Shown here piece by piece: positions 43,350-51,716 of a DNA stretch of 64,000 bases. The DNA is taken from contig JAJUFP010000003.1 of the NCBI GenBank assembly GCA_029263715.1, forward strand, positions 124,001-188,000, written 5' to 3'. Both the position numbers and the translations under genes were made by a program. Within the stretch, counting starts at the first letter, position 1. Every line of letters begins with the position of its first letter. The stretch comes from Nitrososphaera sp. Lineage in GTDB: Archaea > Thermoproteota > Nitrososphaeria > Nitrososphaerales > Nitrososphaeraceae. Below the pieces are notes generated by a model. That model was not told where the DNA came from, made no database searches, and worked only from the letters and a program-made list of their open reading frames with translations.

Positions 43350-43371
43350 AATCCGCCGACGTCGGCTAAAT
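43350..43371. promoter_or_regulatory. Palindromic operator candidate upstream of ureA
   Basis: AATCCGCCGAC (43350-43360) and GTCGGCTAAAT (43361-43371) include the perfect core GCCGACGTCGGC. The right arm is the exact reverse complement of the left arm upstream of the UT gene. It precedes an AT-rich promoter candidate (AATAATAATT at 43401-43410) by about 45 bases, a position suiting an activator. Confidence 0.55.
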
Positions 43372-43477
43372 CACGAGCAAGTTGATTGTTTCATAGGCAA
43401 AATAATAATTATTCAATGAATTCATTTTCAAATTCTAAAATAGTTCTTTTCAATATTTGATTGCGAGGTCATGCAAA

Positions 43478-43780
43478 ATGATGCTTGCACCAAGAGAGAT
43501 GGAAAAAATGTGGATCTGGACAGCAGCACAAATTGCTGAAGGTCGAAAAGCGCGAGGTATAAAACTGAACTATCCTGAAACTGTGGCGTACATAGCAAAC
43601 TTTGTAGTAGAGGGCGCCCGCGAGGGCAAAAGTGTCGCAGATTTAATGCAGTCTGCGAGGAAAATACTGAAAAAGACCGACGTGATGGCCGGAGTTCCGG
43701 AGCTTATTCACACCGTCCAAGTAGAAGCGACGTTTCCCGACGGCACAAAGCTGGTCACTGTGCATGATCCTGTCCAATAG
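43478..43780 (+). CDS. ureA: Urease gamma subunit
   Basis: 100 residues, normal for Ure[12 protein letters not shown] start; [31 protein letters not shown]-like [29 protein letters not shown] end. The ATG at 43478 is preceded by GAGGT at 43465-43469 with good spacing; an in-frame ATT upstream is not used. Small structural subunit of the nickel urease (UreABC)3. First gene of the structural operon. Confidence 0.97.
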   Translation: MMLAPREMEKMWIWTAAQIAEGRKARGIKLNYPETVAYIANFVVEGAREGKSVADLMQSARKILKKTDVMAGVPELIHTVQVEATFPDGTKLVTVHDPVQ

Positions 43781-43789
43781 GTGAATGAA

Positions 43790-43840
43790 ATGGCAAAGAA
43801 AAAGACTACATCAAAAAAAAGGAGGTTGGAAAACCAATGA
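43790..43840 (+). CDS. Lys/Arg-rich 16-codon leader ORF overlapping ureB
   Basis: An ATG at 43790 opens a 16-codon frame (MAKKKTTSKKRRLENQ) whose TGA overlaps the ureB ATG (ATGA at 43837-43840). The ORF contains the AGGAGG ribosome-binding site of ureB. Its location suggests translational coupling of ureB. It might instead be non-coding sequence that happens to be open. It is very basic and could not fold alone. Confidence 0.35.
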   Translation: MAKKKTTSKKRRLENQ

Positions 43841-44205
43841 TACCAGGAGAATACATTCTATCACCAGACCCGGTGAATTGTAACGCCAACAGAAGGACCA
43901 TCAAGCTAACAGTGCAGAACAAAGGAGACAGGCCGTGTCAGATCGGATCGCACACACACTTTTTTGAAGTGAACAGGGCCCTTGACTTCCCACGGGAGCA
44001 GGCGTTTGGCTACAGGCTAAACATCCCTGCAGGGACGTCAGTTAGGTTCGAACCCGGCGACAGCAAAGAGGTAGAACTGTGTGAGATCGGTGGCGCAAGA
44101 GTGTGCTTTGGATTCAACGGGCTGACCATGGGAAGCCTGAACTCTAGCATAGTCATGCGCAACGCAGTGGAGAAAGCCAGGAAGCTTGGCTTTAACGGAG
44201 CATAG
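43837..44205 (+). CDS. ureB: Urease beta subunit
   Basis: 122 residues. MIPGEYILSPDPVNCN; VQNKGDRPCQIGSHTHFFEVNRAL (the conserved GSHxHFxExN motif); FPREQAFGYRLNIPAGTSVRFEPGD; GARVCFGFNGL. An AGGAGG lies about 10 bases before the ATG. Separate gamma and beta genes give the bacterial-type ABC subunit layout. ureC follows 12 bases later. Confidence 0.97.
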   Translation: MIPGEYILSPDPVNCNANRRTIKLTVQNKGDRPCQIGSHTHFFEVNRALDFPREQAFGYRLNIPAGTSVRFEPGDSKEVELCEIGGARVCFGFNGLTMGSLNSSIVMRNAVEKARKLGFNGA

Positions 44206-44217
44206 GAGGATGAGAGA

Positions 44218-45945
44218 ATGGTACTGAAACTAACCCGCAAGCAATACACGGATCTGTTTGGACCGACAACAGGCGACAAGGTAAGACTGGGCGACACTGA
44301 CCTGACAGTTCAGATCGAAAAGGACCTGATCACCCCAGGAGACGAGTGTGTCTTTGGAGGCGGCAAGACGTTAAGGGACGGCTTGGCGCAGACACCAGGA
44401 GTAACCAACAAGAACGGCGCGCTTGACTTCCTGATTACAAACGCCGTGATCATCGATCCGGTGCTTGGAATCGTAAAGGCAGACATTGGAATCAAGGATG
44501 GCAAGATCGCCGGCGTTGGCAAGGCAGGAAACCCGCTGACCATGGACGGCGTCAACCCCAACATGGTGGTCTCTGCCTGTACTGAGGCCACGGCTGGTGA
44601 GCACACGATATGCACTGCAGGCCACTTTGACACGCACATACACATGATTTCCCCACAGCAGTACATCGATGGCATCAGCAACGGCATCTGCAACATGATT
44701 GGCGGAGGTACCGGTCCGGCAGACGGAACGAATGCCACGACCTGTACGCCAGGTGTCTTCAACATAAGCAGAATGCTTGAGGCAGTAGAGGACACTCCAA
44801 TGAACTGGGGATTCCTGGGCAAGGGTAACGACTCACACCCGTCACTGGCCACACAGATGGAGCAGATCGATGCAGGAGCCTGTGGTCTGAAAGACCATGA
44901 GGACTGGGGAACTACAGCCGCAGTATTGGATGCCTCGCTGAGAGCGGCAGACTTGACTGACACGCAGGTTGCCATACACACCGACTCTATCAACGAGTGC
45001 GCGTACGTAGAGGATACTATCAATGCCATTGATGGCAGAGTAGTCCACACCTACCACACGGAAGGCGCAGGTGGAGGTCATGCCCCAGACATCATGAAGA
45101 TTGCCGGAGAAACGTTTGCCCTCCCATCTTCGACCAACCCAACTAGGCCGTACACAAAGAACACCGTGGATGAACACCTAGACATGCTGATGTTCTGTCA
45201 CCACCTTAACCCGGCAGTGGCAGAAGACGTGGCGTTTGCAGAGTCTAGAATCAGGGCAGAGACCATCGCTGCGGAGGACGTCCTGCACGATGAGGGTGTC
45301 CTGAGCATGTACTCTTCAGACAGCCAGGCAATGGGCAGAATAGGTGAAGTCGTAATCCGTGCATGGCAGACGGCCGACAAGATGAAGAAGATGCGTGGTA
45401 AGCTCCCGCAGGAAACTGGAGACAACGACAACTTTAGGGCAAAAAGGTACATCGCCAAGACAACCATCAACCCGGCTATAACCCACGGTGTAGCGGATTA
45501 CCTGGGCTCCCTAGAAGTGGGCAAGTACGCAGACATTGTGATGTATCCGACGTCCTTCTTCCCGGCAAAGCCAAAGATGGTCCTCAAAGGCGGATTCATC
45601 GCATGGTCCATAATGGGTGATCCCAACGCTTCACTGCCGACGCCAGAGCCAGTGTACTACAGACCAATGTTCGGAGCACTGGGCAAAGCGGTTCAGAAAA
45701 CTTCGTACTCGTTTGTGTCCAAGAGAGCCGTCGAGCTGGGTGTCCCGCAGAAACTGGGCCTTGAAAAGATCGTGCTTCCTGTCAAGAACTGCAGAAACAT
45801 CAGCAAGAAGAACATGATGTACAACGACGCCACGCCAAAGATAACCATCGACCCGGAGACGTACGAGGTCAAGCTGGACGACAAGATCGCCACCGTCGAA
45901 CCAGCATCGGAGCTATCCCTAGCACAGAGGTACTTCATGGCGTAG
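44218..45945 (+). CDS. ureC: Urease alpha (catalytic) subunit
   Basis: 575 residues. All nickel-site elements are present: [13 protein letters not shown] (HxH), [14 protein letters not shown] with the Lys that is carbamylated, AIHTDSINE and [15 protein letters not shown] (His ligands), the mobile flap MFCHHLNP with its Cys-His pair, and SDSQAMGR (Asp ligand). It hydrolyses urea to ammonia and carbamate; in an ammonia oxidiser this supplies both substrate and CO2. The gene is preceded by AGGAGG 8 bases from the ATG. A terminator-like hairpin overlaps its stop codon. Confidence 0.98.
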   Translation: MVLKLTRKQYTDLFGPTTGDKVRLGDTDLTVQIEKDLITPGDECVFGGGKTLRDGLAQTPGVTNKNGALDFLITNAVIIDPVLGIVKADIGIKDGKIAGVGKAGNPLTMDGVNPNMVVSACTEATAGEHTICTAGHFDTHIHMISPQQYIDGISNGICNMIGGGTGPADGTNATTCTPGVFNISRMLEAVEDTPMNWGFLGKGNDSHPSLATQMEQIDAGACGLKDHEDWGTTAAVLDASLRAADLTDTQVAIHTDSINECAYVEDTINAIDGRVVHTYHTEGAGGGHAPDIMKIAGETFALPSSTNPTRPYTKNTVDEHLDMLMFCHHLNPAVAEDVAFAESRIRAETIAAEDVLHDEGVLSMYSSDSQAMGRIGEVVIRAWQTADKMKKMRGKLPQETGDNDNFRAKRYIAKTTINPAITHGVADYLGSLEVGKYADIVMYPTSFFPAKPKMVLKGGFIAWSIMGDPNASLPTPEPVYYRPMFGALGKAVQKTSYSFVSKRAVELGVPQKLGLEKIVLPVKNCRNISKKNMMYNDATPKITIDPETYEVKLDDKIATVEPASELSLAQRYFMA

Positions 45946-45985
45946 GTTTTTCCAGACCTACCCACTTTTTTCATTTTTTTAATTT
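45942..45985 (+). terminator. Terminator at the end of ureABC
   Basis: GTAGGT (45942-45947, containing the ureC stop) pairs with ACCTAC (45956-45961) around an 8-base loop and is followed by T6 and T7 runs. It should end or attenuate the structural operon before the chaperonin-led accessory unit. Confidence 0.6.
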
Positions 45986-46034
45986 TAGCAACAGATTTTT
46001 CTTACAGGAAAATCAGGAAAATTCAGCCAGCTCA

Positions 46035-46044
46035 ATATCTTTAT
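46035..46044 (+). promoter_or_regulatory. TATA box for the urease-linked chaperonin
   Basis: ATATCTTTAT centred near 46039 places the start site at about 46065, four bases before the ATG at 46069. With the terminator at 45942-45985 it indicates a separate accessory transcript. Confidence 0.45.
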
Positions 46045-46068
46045 CTTCATCCGCGGCAAAGCGGTATC

Positions 46069-47625
46069 ATGTCTTCATCTAATTTTGGAGTCTGGCGTCC
46101 GATAGCAGAAAATGTAGAATACAACGCGCTGGAGTCAAACTCAAACGCCGTGATGGCAGTAGCCGACACTGTCAGAACTACTTTGGGGCCAAAGGGTCTG
46201 GACAAATTGCTCATAGACCAGGCCATGAACAGGCACGTGTCAAATGACGGCGTGACCATCCTGCTCTCACTCAAGGCCATCCATCCCGTTGCCAGGATGA
46301 TAGTGGAGATAGCCGAGCGGCAGGAGCAGCTGGTTGGTGACGGCACGACCACTGCCGTGGTGATGTCCGCCGAGATGATCAAGGAGGGCAAGCGGCTCAT
46401 CCGTGAGCTGGGAGTTCATCCCACCAAGGTTGTGGAAGGCATTGAAAACGGTGTAAGGCATGCCTGCCACCTTTTGGAAGGTGAGGCCAAGTTAATTTCC
46501 ATAAACGATGTTGAACTTGAGCAAGTGGTCAGAACGTCGCTGGCGTCCAAACTGGACGGTGCGCGGCTGGCCGAGCTGGTCATCACGGCTCTGAGGATGG
46601 TTGGCGAGAACGCCAAGTACAACGGCGAGTACGACTTTAACAAGTCCATCATGGTCATCCGCAAGACCAGCATGGAAGATCAGATAGTCAACGGGATCGT
46701 GCTTGAGCGCAAGAGGCTGGATCCTGAACTCCCCCTTGAGGTCAACGGTGCAAGAATCTTGCTGACAAAGCTTGACCTAAAGCCGGTAAAGGAAGCCTGG
46801 ATAAAGGAGAACAAGAACTACCAGGAGATCCTGCTGATGGAAAACGACCGGATGTCCAAGTCCCGGGAAATAGTGGACTCGATGGTAAAGACCGGCGCCA
46901 ACGTGGTTCTGATAGCCTCGCCGGAGGTCGATCAGGCTGTCGAGGATATGCTGGTTGCAAGGGGGGTCTTTGCAGCAAGGGTCGCTACTGAAGAGATAGA
47001 CCACCTGATCCGATACACTGGTGCCAAGCCCGTCCGGGTTTCAGAAGACCTCAAAAAACCGGACATTCTGGGCAAGGCCGACAGGATCCGGGAAGATGAA
47101 GACAACGGCCTGATTTACCTGGAAGGTGGCATAGGCCGCAACATGGTTACCATCATAGTCTCTGGAACCACGAAGGAGACGTCCCTTGAACGCTGGCGGG
47201 CCACCATAGACGGCGTCAACGCAGCAGAAGCAGCCTTGAACAAGGGCGTGGTCCCCGGTGGCGGCGCAGCAGAGTTGCACATCATCGACAAGGTAAAGGG
47301 CCTCAAGTTGAAGGGGCTTGAGCAGGTGGGGCTTGAAGTTGTGACATCAGCTCTAGAAAGCATTATGCGGCAAATATTGACTAATGCTGGCTTTAACGGC
47401 CTTGAAAAGGTAATGATGGCCAAAGTTTCACCGTCGGGCTACGGCATCGACATCAATTCCGGCGACCCGGTGGACATGTGGAAGATGGGCGTGGTGGACC
47501 CCCTGCTGGTCAAGACCATGGCGCTCAATGCGGCCGGCGAGATCGCCAAGTCTGTGCTAAGGATAGACCGGAACCTTGCAGCAGAGGACCTGAGCCAGCA
47601 GGCATTGTCTGAAACAAAAAGATGA
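46069..47625 (+). CDS. Divergent group II chaperonin in the urease accessory operon
   Basis: 518 residues, thermosome family throughout. RTTLGPKGLDKLLID, SNDGVTILL and LVGDGTTTAVVM form the ATP site. TIDGVNAAEAAL keeps the Asp that aligns with the catalytic Asp of chaperonins, followed by GVVPGGGAAELHI. It differs from the main thermosome (17159-18820): the N-terminus is MSSSNFGVWRP, the apical region is diverged, and the protein ends LSQQALSETKR without the Gly-Met tail. It lies between ureC and ureE with a short spacer to the next gene. A dedicated role in urease folding or nickel-site assembly is inferred; it may instead be a general paralogue. Confidence 0.9.
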   Translation: MSSSNFGVWRPIAENVEYNALESNSNAVMAVADTVRTTLGPKGLDKLLIDQAMNRHVSNDGVTILLSLKAIHPVARMIVEIAERQEQLVGDGTTTAVVMSAEMIKEGKRLIRELGVHPTKVVEGIENGVRHACHLLEGEAKLISINDVELEQVVRTSLASKLDGARLAELVITALRMVGENAKYNGEYDFNKSIMVIRKTSMEDQIVNGIVLERKRLDPELPLEVNGARILLTKLDLKPVKEAWIKENKNYQEILLMENDRMSKSREIVDSMVKTGANVVLIASPEVDQAVEDMLVARGVFAARVATEEIDHLIRYTGAKPVRVSEDLKKPDILGKADRIREDEDNGLIYLEGGIGRNMVTIIVSGTTKETSLERWRATIDGVNAAEAALNKGVVPGGGAAELHIIDKVKGLKLKGLEQVGLEVVTSALESIMRQILTNAGFNGLEKVMMAKVSPSGYGIDINSGDPVDMWKMGVVDPLLVKTMALNAAGEIAKSVLRIDRNLAAEDLSQQALSETKR

Positions 47626-47639
47626 ACAGGTGACAGCCA

Positions 47640-47993
47640 ATGAAGATCAGACACTGTGTAGAGGAATCCAACATTGATGAGAACATGAAGGTGATCGACC
47701 CGCTAAAGATCCGGCATGTGACCGTCCTTGCCGGCAAGATAGGGGACATTTCTGGCCTCATCGACCCGGCATCGCACCTTAACCTTGACTTTCCAGATCA
47801 CAAGGTAGTGGAATGCGTCATAGCAGAAAAGTTTGAAAAGAACGCAAAAGTCAGAATGGACAACGACGGTCTGCTGTTTGCCACGGTGGACAGGTCGGCC
47901 TTTTCACATTACGGCCCGGTTGACTACACGCAACGGTTAACCGACATGATAAAGCTGGTCAAGGATGACGCAGCAAAAAAGGGGACAAAATAG
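47640..47993 (+). CDS. Hypothetical protein in the urease accessory operon
   Basis: 117 residues, soluble. It begins MKIRHCVEESNIDENMKVIDPLKIRHVTVLAG (cited: MKIRHCVEES, LKIRHVTVLAGKIGDISGL) and ends with a helix rich in Lys. Middle motifs: DPASHLNLDFPDHKVVEC and DNDGLLFATVDRSAFSHYG. No Cys-pair or nickel-binding cluster is obvious, although Cys6 and several His exist. I do not recognise a family. Gaps of 14 bases to the chaperonin and 1 base to ureE place it firmly in the accessory operon, so a role in urease maturation is possible. Confidence 0.8.
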   Translation: MKIRHCVEESNIDENMKVIDPLKIRHVTVLAGKIGDISGLIDPASHLNLDFPDHKVVECVIAEKFEKNAKVRMDNDGLLFATVDRSAFSHYGPVDYTQRLTDMIKLVKDDAAKKGTK

Positions 47994-47994
47994 A

Positions 47995-48504
47995 TTGATA
48001 ACCGCAGACTCTGTTCTGGGCAACATCAAAAACGATTCAATGAAGGAAAAGTACAGAAAAATGTCGTCCAAGTCTCTGTGCGAGGTAGTCAGGATAAACA
48101 GGCTGGAATCCCAGCGGGTAAGGATGCGCAAGTCTTCAGACAAGGGCACAGATATAGCCATCACCCTTCCAAGCGGGAGCCATCTGAGGCATGGAGACGT
48201 TATCCTGCTTACCGACAGCAAGATGGTTGTAGTTGAGCTGGAACCGGAGAATGTGGCGGTAATAGAGATCACCCATCTCCATGACGACGATGCGATAGAA
48301 GTTCCAGTAAGGATTGGCCACACGATTGGGAATCTGCACCGACCGATAAAGCTGCAGGAAAACAAGATCATCTTTCCAATTCAGGCAGAATCGGAGATTG
48401 ACATGTTTAAAAAATTGCTTGGACACATGATGCATCACGTGGAGATAAGGAGCGCCAAGATGGTGTTTGAGCCAGAGGAGGGCATGGATGTCCATGAGCA
48501 CTGA
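47995..48504 (+). CDS. ureE: Urease accessory protein UreE (nickel delivery)
   Basis: 169 residues from TTG 47995 (MITADSVLGNI), preferred because it is just downstream of the previous stop and matches the family's start; ATG 47965 would add ten residues overlapping the previous gene. N-terminal peptide-binding domain (RGxDIAITLPSG-type: TDIAITLPSGSHLRHGDVILL). Metal-binding C-domain: HTIGNLHRPIKLQENKIIFP and LGHMMHHVEIRSAKMVFEPE with several His; tail ends in His. It hands nickel to UreG. It overlaps ureF by 17 bases. Confidence 0.92.
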   Translation: MITADSVLGNIKNDSMKEKYRKMSSKSLCEVVRINRLESQRVRMRKSSDKGTDIAITLPSGSHLRHGDVILLTDSKMVVVELEPENVAVIEITHLHDDDAIEVPVRIGHTIGNLHRPIKLQENKIIFPIQAESEIDMFKKLLGHMMHHVEIRSAKMVFEPEEGMDVHEH

Positions 48505-49198
48505 AAAAATAGACACATCTGACATCAGCATCCTTCAGCTCTCAGATTCGTTCTTTCCTACGGGCATGTACACCATGTCAAATGGCCTTGAGCATCTATT
48601 CTACAGCAAAAAAAAGATGAAGGTAGAGGAGCTTCGCGACCTTATCAAGGTGTACATCGAATACCAGATCGGGCCGGCGGACTGCGCTGCCCTTGGCAAT
48701 TCCTACGAATATGCATCAAAAGGCGACATCAAAAACATCATACTGACAGACAAGATGCTGCATTCAATGAAGCTGGTCCAGGAGATCAGAAATGCCTCTG
48801 CAAGGTCGGGGACTCAGATGCTTCGCTGCGTGAATTCCTTTGTCACCAATAACAAAACTCTAAACGAATACGCAGCAGCCATAAAGAACGGCGAGACTCC
48901 CGGCTCGTACCCTGTCGCACTTGCAGTCTCCTCCAATGCCATGTCCATACCCAAAAGGCGTGCTGGCCTGGCCATGCTGTACTCTTTTTCCGTGGGGATG
49001 GTCGGAGCCGCCCTGCGGCTTGGAATGTTTCAGCATTTCGACGGGCAAAGGATAATCGATGAATTAAAGCCGTTCATCGTCAAGGCTGTTGAAACCAATA
49101 TTGACAGACCGTTGGAAAGCATGTGGCAGTTTGCTCCGCAGCTGGACATCGTGCAGATATCCCATGAAAAGATGGCGTCTAAAATGTTTATTACTTAA
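48488..49198 (+). CDS. ureF: Urease accessory protein UreF
   Basis: 236 residues from ATG 48488, which follows GAGGAGGG at 48475-48482. All-helical family: ILQLSDSFFPTGMYTMSNGLEH (the N-terminal UreF motif), LQRYIxYQ-like IKVYIEYQIGPAD, and GSYPVALAVSSNAMSI, then SVGMVGAALRLGMF. UreF joins UreD and UreG on apo-urease and gates GTP-dependent nickel insertion. It overlaps ureE; ureG follows 18 bases later. Confidence 0.94.
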   Translation: MSMSTEKIDTSDISILQLSDSFFPTGMYTMSNGLEHLFYSKKKMKVEELRDLIKVYIEYQIGPADCAALGNSYEYASKGDIKNIILTDKMLHSMKLVQEIRNASARSGTQMLRCVNSFVTNNKTLNEYAAAIKNGETPGSYPVALAVSSNAMSIPKRRAGLAMLYSFSVGMVGAALRLGMFQHFDGQRIIDELKPFIVKAVETNIDRPLESMWQFAPQLDIVQISHEKMASKMFIT

Positions 49199-49216
49199 CT
49201 TTGGGGGATTACAACC

Positions 49217-49876
49217 ATGTCTAGCTACAAACGCATACCCCGGGTTGGGGTTGGAGGCCCGGTGGGTTCGGGTAAAACGATTCTTATTGAACGAGTAGTG
49301 CCGCAGCTTGCGGCCAAAGGTTACAAGGTGGGAATAATCTCTAACGACGTGGTCTCCCGCGAAGATGCTGAAAGGATGCGCAAGAACCTTGCAAAAGAGC
49401 AGGGGCTGCTGCCGGAAGACCTGGTAGTCGGACTGGCCACCGGCGGCTGCCCGCACACCGCTGTAAGGGAAGACCCGTCCATGAACTTGGCTGTGGTAGA
49501 AGAGATGGAAAACAAGCACCCGTACCTTGACCTTATACTCATTGAAAGCGGAGGAGACAACATCACCACCACGTTCAGCCCTGCCCTGGCGGACTACTTT
49601 ATCTACATCATCGACGTGTCAAGCGGCGACAAGTACCCCCGTAAAAGAGGTCTTGGCATAGAGACTGCCGACCTTCTTGTGATAAACAAGATTGACTTGG
49701 CGCCCTACATAGGAGCTGACCTGAAGATAATGGAAAGGGACGCAAAAATAGTCAGGCCAAACAAACCGTACGTGTTTGTAAACTGCAAGACAGGCCAAGG
49801 AATAGAGGAAGTCACAAACCATATCGTACGGGACGTACTGTTCGAGTCCCAGCCAAAGGCCGTTGCCAAAAGATGA
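49217..49876 (+). CDS. ureG: Urease accessory GTPase UreG
   Basis: 219 residues. P-loop GGPVGSGKT; switch region SNDVVSREDAERMRK; nickel-binding Cys-Pro-His in ATGGCPHTAVREDPS; LILIESGGDN; NKIDLAPY for guanine recognition. SIMIBI-class GTPase whose hydrolysis drives nickel insertion into UreC. GGGGG-containing leader (TTGGGGGATTAC) precedes the ATG. It overlaps ureD by 4 bases. Confidence 0.97.
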   Translation: MSSYKRIPRVGVGGPVGSGKTILIERVVPQLAAKGYKVGIISNDVVSREDAERMRKNLAKEQGLLPEDLVVGLATGGCPHTAVREDPSMNLAVVEEMENKHPYLDLILIESGGDNITTTFSPALADYFIYIIDVSSGDKYPRKRGLGIETADLLVINKIDLAPYIGADLKIMERDAKIVRPNKPYVFVNCKTGQGIEEVTNHIVRDVLFESQPKAVAKR

Positions 49877-50820
49877 ACCAGGTCAACACCGCGGAACTGG
49901 ATCACTACACCCCGGATCACATACCACCTGAAGTGCAGGTATATGGCTCAAAGCTGGACCAGCTGGGAGTCGGCAGGGCAGGCAAGCTTGGTGGGCTGAT
50001 CCTCCGGCTGGAACGAGACGAGCAGAACGGCAAGACGTCGGTAAAGGAGCAGTACTCCCGAGTGCCGCTGTACACGCAGCGCGCCCTGTATCTGGAGGAA
50101 GCGCTGCCTTCCATGGCGTACATGTACATCATATCGCCATCCGGCGGGATACTTCAGGGGGACCGCTATCGAATGGACATAACGCTGAGGAACAACGCGC
50201 TTGCCCACATCACCACACAGGGCGCAACCCGGGTTTACAGGATGGAAAAGAACTTTGCCACACAAATCGTCAACATCGACGTTGGCGAGGATTGCTACTT
50301 TGAGTACATACCCGACCAGATAATTCCTTACGTGGATTCCCGGTTCTACCAAATAGCCAACATCAAGGTGCACGACAACGCCACCATGCTGTATTCAGAG
50401 ATAATGACGCCGGGAAGGGTGGCCAGAGGCGAGCTGTTCAACTACGATATCTGTTACATGAAGGCCATCGGCAGGAATCAGAAAGACGACCTGCGGTTTG
50501 TAGACGTTGCCATTCTTGAGCCCAAAAAGCGGAGCATGAGGGCTTTTGGAGTTATGGAGAATTACGATACGGTGGGAAGCATGTATGTATTGACGCCGCG
50601 CAAGTACGTGCAGGAGCTCAATGCAGAGATCAATTCCGCACTAAGCGGCTTTTCAGACAAACTGTATGCAGGCGCCACCATACTCCCAAACGACTCCGGC
50701 GTAATCGTCAGAATGCTTGGCGATACCTTCAGCACACTTCGGAATGCCGTATTTGAAGTTGTAAGGACCACGAGGAAAAAGATCCTAAACGCACCGTTCA
50801 GCGGAATCAGAAAAGGATAG
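49873..50820 (+). CDS. ureD: Urease accessory protein UreD (UreH)
   Basis: 315 residues, beta-helical scaffold. SPSGGILQGDRYRMDITL (family motif), ALAHITTQGATRVYRME, EDCYFEYIPDQIIPYVDSRFYQ, and MLYSEIMTPGRVARGE are all characteristic. It binds the urease apoprotein and recruits UreF and UreG. The ATG overlaps the ureG stop (ATGA). Last gene of the accessory operon. Confidence 0.94.
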   Translation: MNQVNTAELDHYTPDHIPPEVQVYGSKLDQLGVGRAGKLGGLILRLERDEQNGKTSVKEQYSRVPLYTQRALYLEEALPSMAYMYIISPSGGILQGDRYRMDITLRNNALAHITTQGATRVYRMEKNFATQIVNIDVGEDCYFEYIPDQIIPYVDSRFYQIANIKVHDNATMLYSEIMTPGRVARGELFNYDICYMKAIGRNQKDDLRFVDVAILEPKKRSMRAFGVMENYDTVGSMYVLTPRKYVQELNAEINSALSGFSDKLYAGATILPNDSGVIVRMLGDTFSTLRNAVFEVVRTTRKKILNAPFSGIRKG

Positions 50821-50822
50821 GC

Positions 50823-50975
50823 CTACCTTCTGCCGGTAATCACGAACTCTCTTACGTTTACTTTGTGGCCGGTCTCTTGGCGATGGGCTTGCACATCCCA
50901 CCGGTTGTCAAACACTGACTCGCATTCCTCGCACCAAGCCGTGATGCTCATGCGATGTTTGTCAAAGGCGTTCAT
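50823..50975 (-). CDS. Small single C2H2-type zinc-finger protein (50 aa)
   Basis: ATG at 50975, TAG at 50823-50825, 50 residues. WCEECESVFDNRWDVQAHRQETGH has C-x2-C-x12-H-x5-H, a classical C2H2 finger, followed by a basic end (ITGRR). Similar one-finger miniproteins occur throughout archaea. It converges on ureD with a 2-base gap. No strong promoter was identified. Function unknown, possibly nucleic-acid binding. Confidence 0.6.
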   Translation of the reverse strand: MNAFDKHRMSITAWCEECESVFDNRWDVQAHRQETGHKVNVREFVITGRR

Positions 50976-51013
50976 GACAACACATTGCCGCGCAGAGTAG
51001 AAATATCTTTTGG

Positions 51014-51196
51014 TTACCTGATTATTATCGATGCGTTGATGGGGTCTACACCAAACTGGCCTCTGATGAAGTCCAGCAGCTGACGGTAACAGCCATCGCC
51101 CTCAAAGGTCTTTGTAACAAGAACGCCATCGAAAACCGAGGCGTGCACGGAAATCCTGTCGTTTTCCAGCACCAGCTGCATGAGGACTTCGCTCAT
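51014..51196 (-). CDS. Small hypothetical protein (60 aa)
   Basis: 60 residues, balanced composition, likely beta-alpha-beta (MQLVLENDRISVHASVF; GVLVTKTFEGDG; LLDFIRGQFGVDPINASIII). No Cys cluster and no membrane segment. I do not recognise the family. It lies upstream of the zinc-finger miniprotein on the same strand and divergent from msrB. Coding is supported by composition and by a good ATG, not by homology. Confidence 0.55.
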   Translation of the reverse strand: MSEVLMQLVLENDRISVHASVFDGVLVTKTFEGDGCYRQLLDFIRGQFGVDPINASIIIR

Positions 51197-51301
51197 AGAT
51201 GCTATTAGAAGCAGATGGAATTTAACGTTAGTCTGCTGTTCGCAACGATTTGGAAAGGATCTGGAAATATGTTATAATAATTAATCATCGTTTTCTAGGT
51301 T

Positions 51302-51691
51302 ATGGAAGAAGAAAAGACCGAGGAGTGGAAGGAAAAGCTAACAGAAGAACAGTACGAGGTATGCAGGATGAAGGGCACGGAGATGCCGTTTACCGGCGAG
51401 TACTGGAACTGCAAGGAAAAGGGCATTTACAGGTGCACCTGCTGCGGAGCCGAACTGTTTGATTCAGAGACAAAGTTTGACTCGGGTACTGGCTGGCCAA
51501 GCTTCTGGGCACCTGCAGAGATGAAGAACCTGAAATTCCAGATGGACAGCAGCCATGGCATGAGAAGGATTGAAGTAATGTGCGACAAGTGCGGCTCGCA
51601 CCTAGGTCATGTATTTGATGATGGGCCTGATCCTACCGGAAAGCGGTACTGCATAAATTCCGTCTCACTGAAACTTGACAAAACCAAATAA
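51302..51691 (+). CDS. msrB: Peptide-methionine (R)-S-oxide reductase
   Basis: 129 residues. Structural zinc Cys pairs (CTCC and CDKC); [35 protein letters not shown] with the catalytic Cys in RYCIN. Reduces methionine-R-sulfoxide in proteins with thioredoxin as donor; an antioxidant function in the cytosol. Start [13 protein letters not shown] is acidic as in relatives. Confidence 0.96.
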   Translation: MEEEKTEEWKEKLTEEQYEVCRMKGTEMPFTGEYWNCKEKGIYRCTCCGAELFDSETKFDSGTGWPSFWAPAEMKNLKFQMDSSHGMRRIEVMCDKCGSHLGHVFDDGPDPTGKRYCINSVSLKLDKTK

Positions 51692-51716
51692 AATACATTT
51701 TTTGAACTTTTACGTT

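Noticed and set aside
43350-43371. Palindrome read as a terminator of the hypothetical gene ending at 43341
   Set aside because: No T-run follows, and an 11-base arm is shared with the UT gene promoter, which fits an operator better.
44310-45050. Long minus-strand frame inside ureC (246 codons)
   Set aside because: Antisense to conserved nickel-site motifs; composition is typical of a shadow frame.
46069-47625. Chaperonin as a pseudogene copy of the thermosome
   Set aside because: The frame is complete, ATPase motifs are intact and the gene has a promoter-like element.
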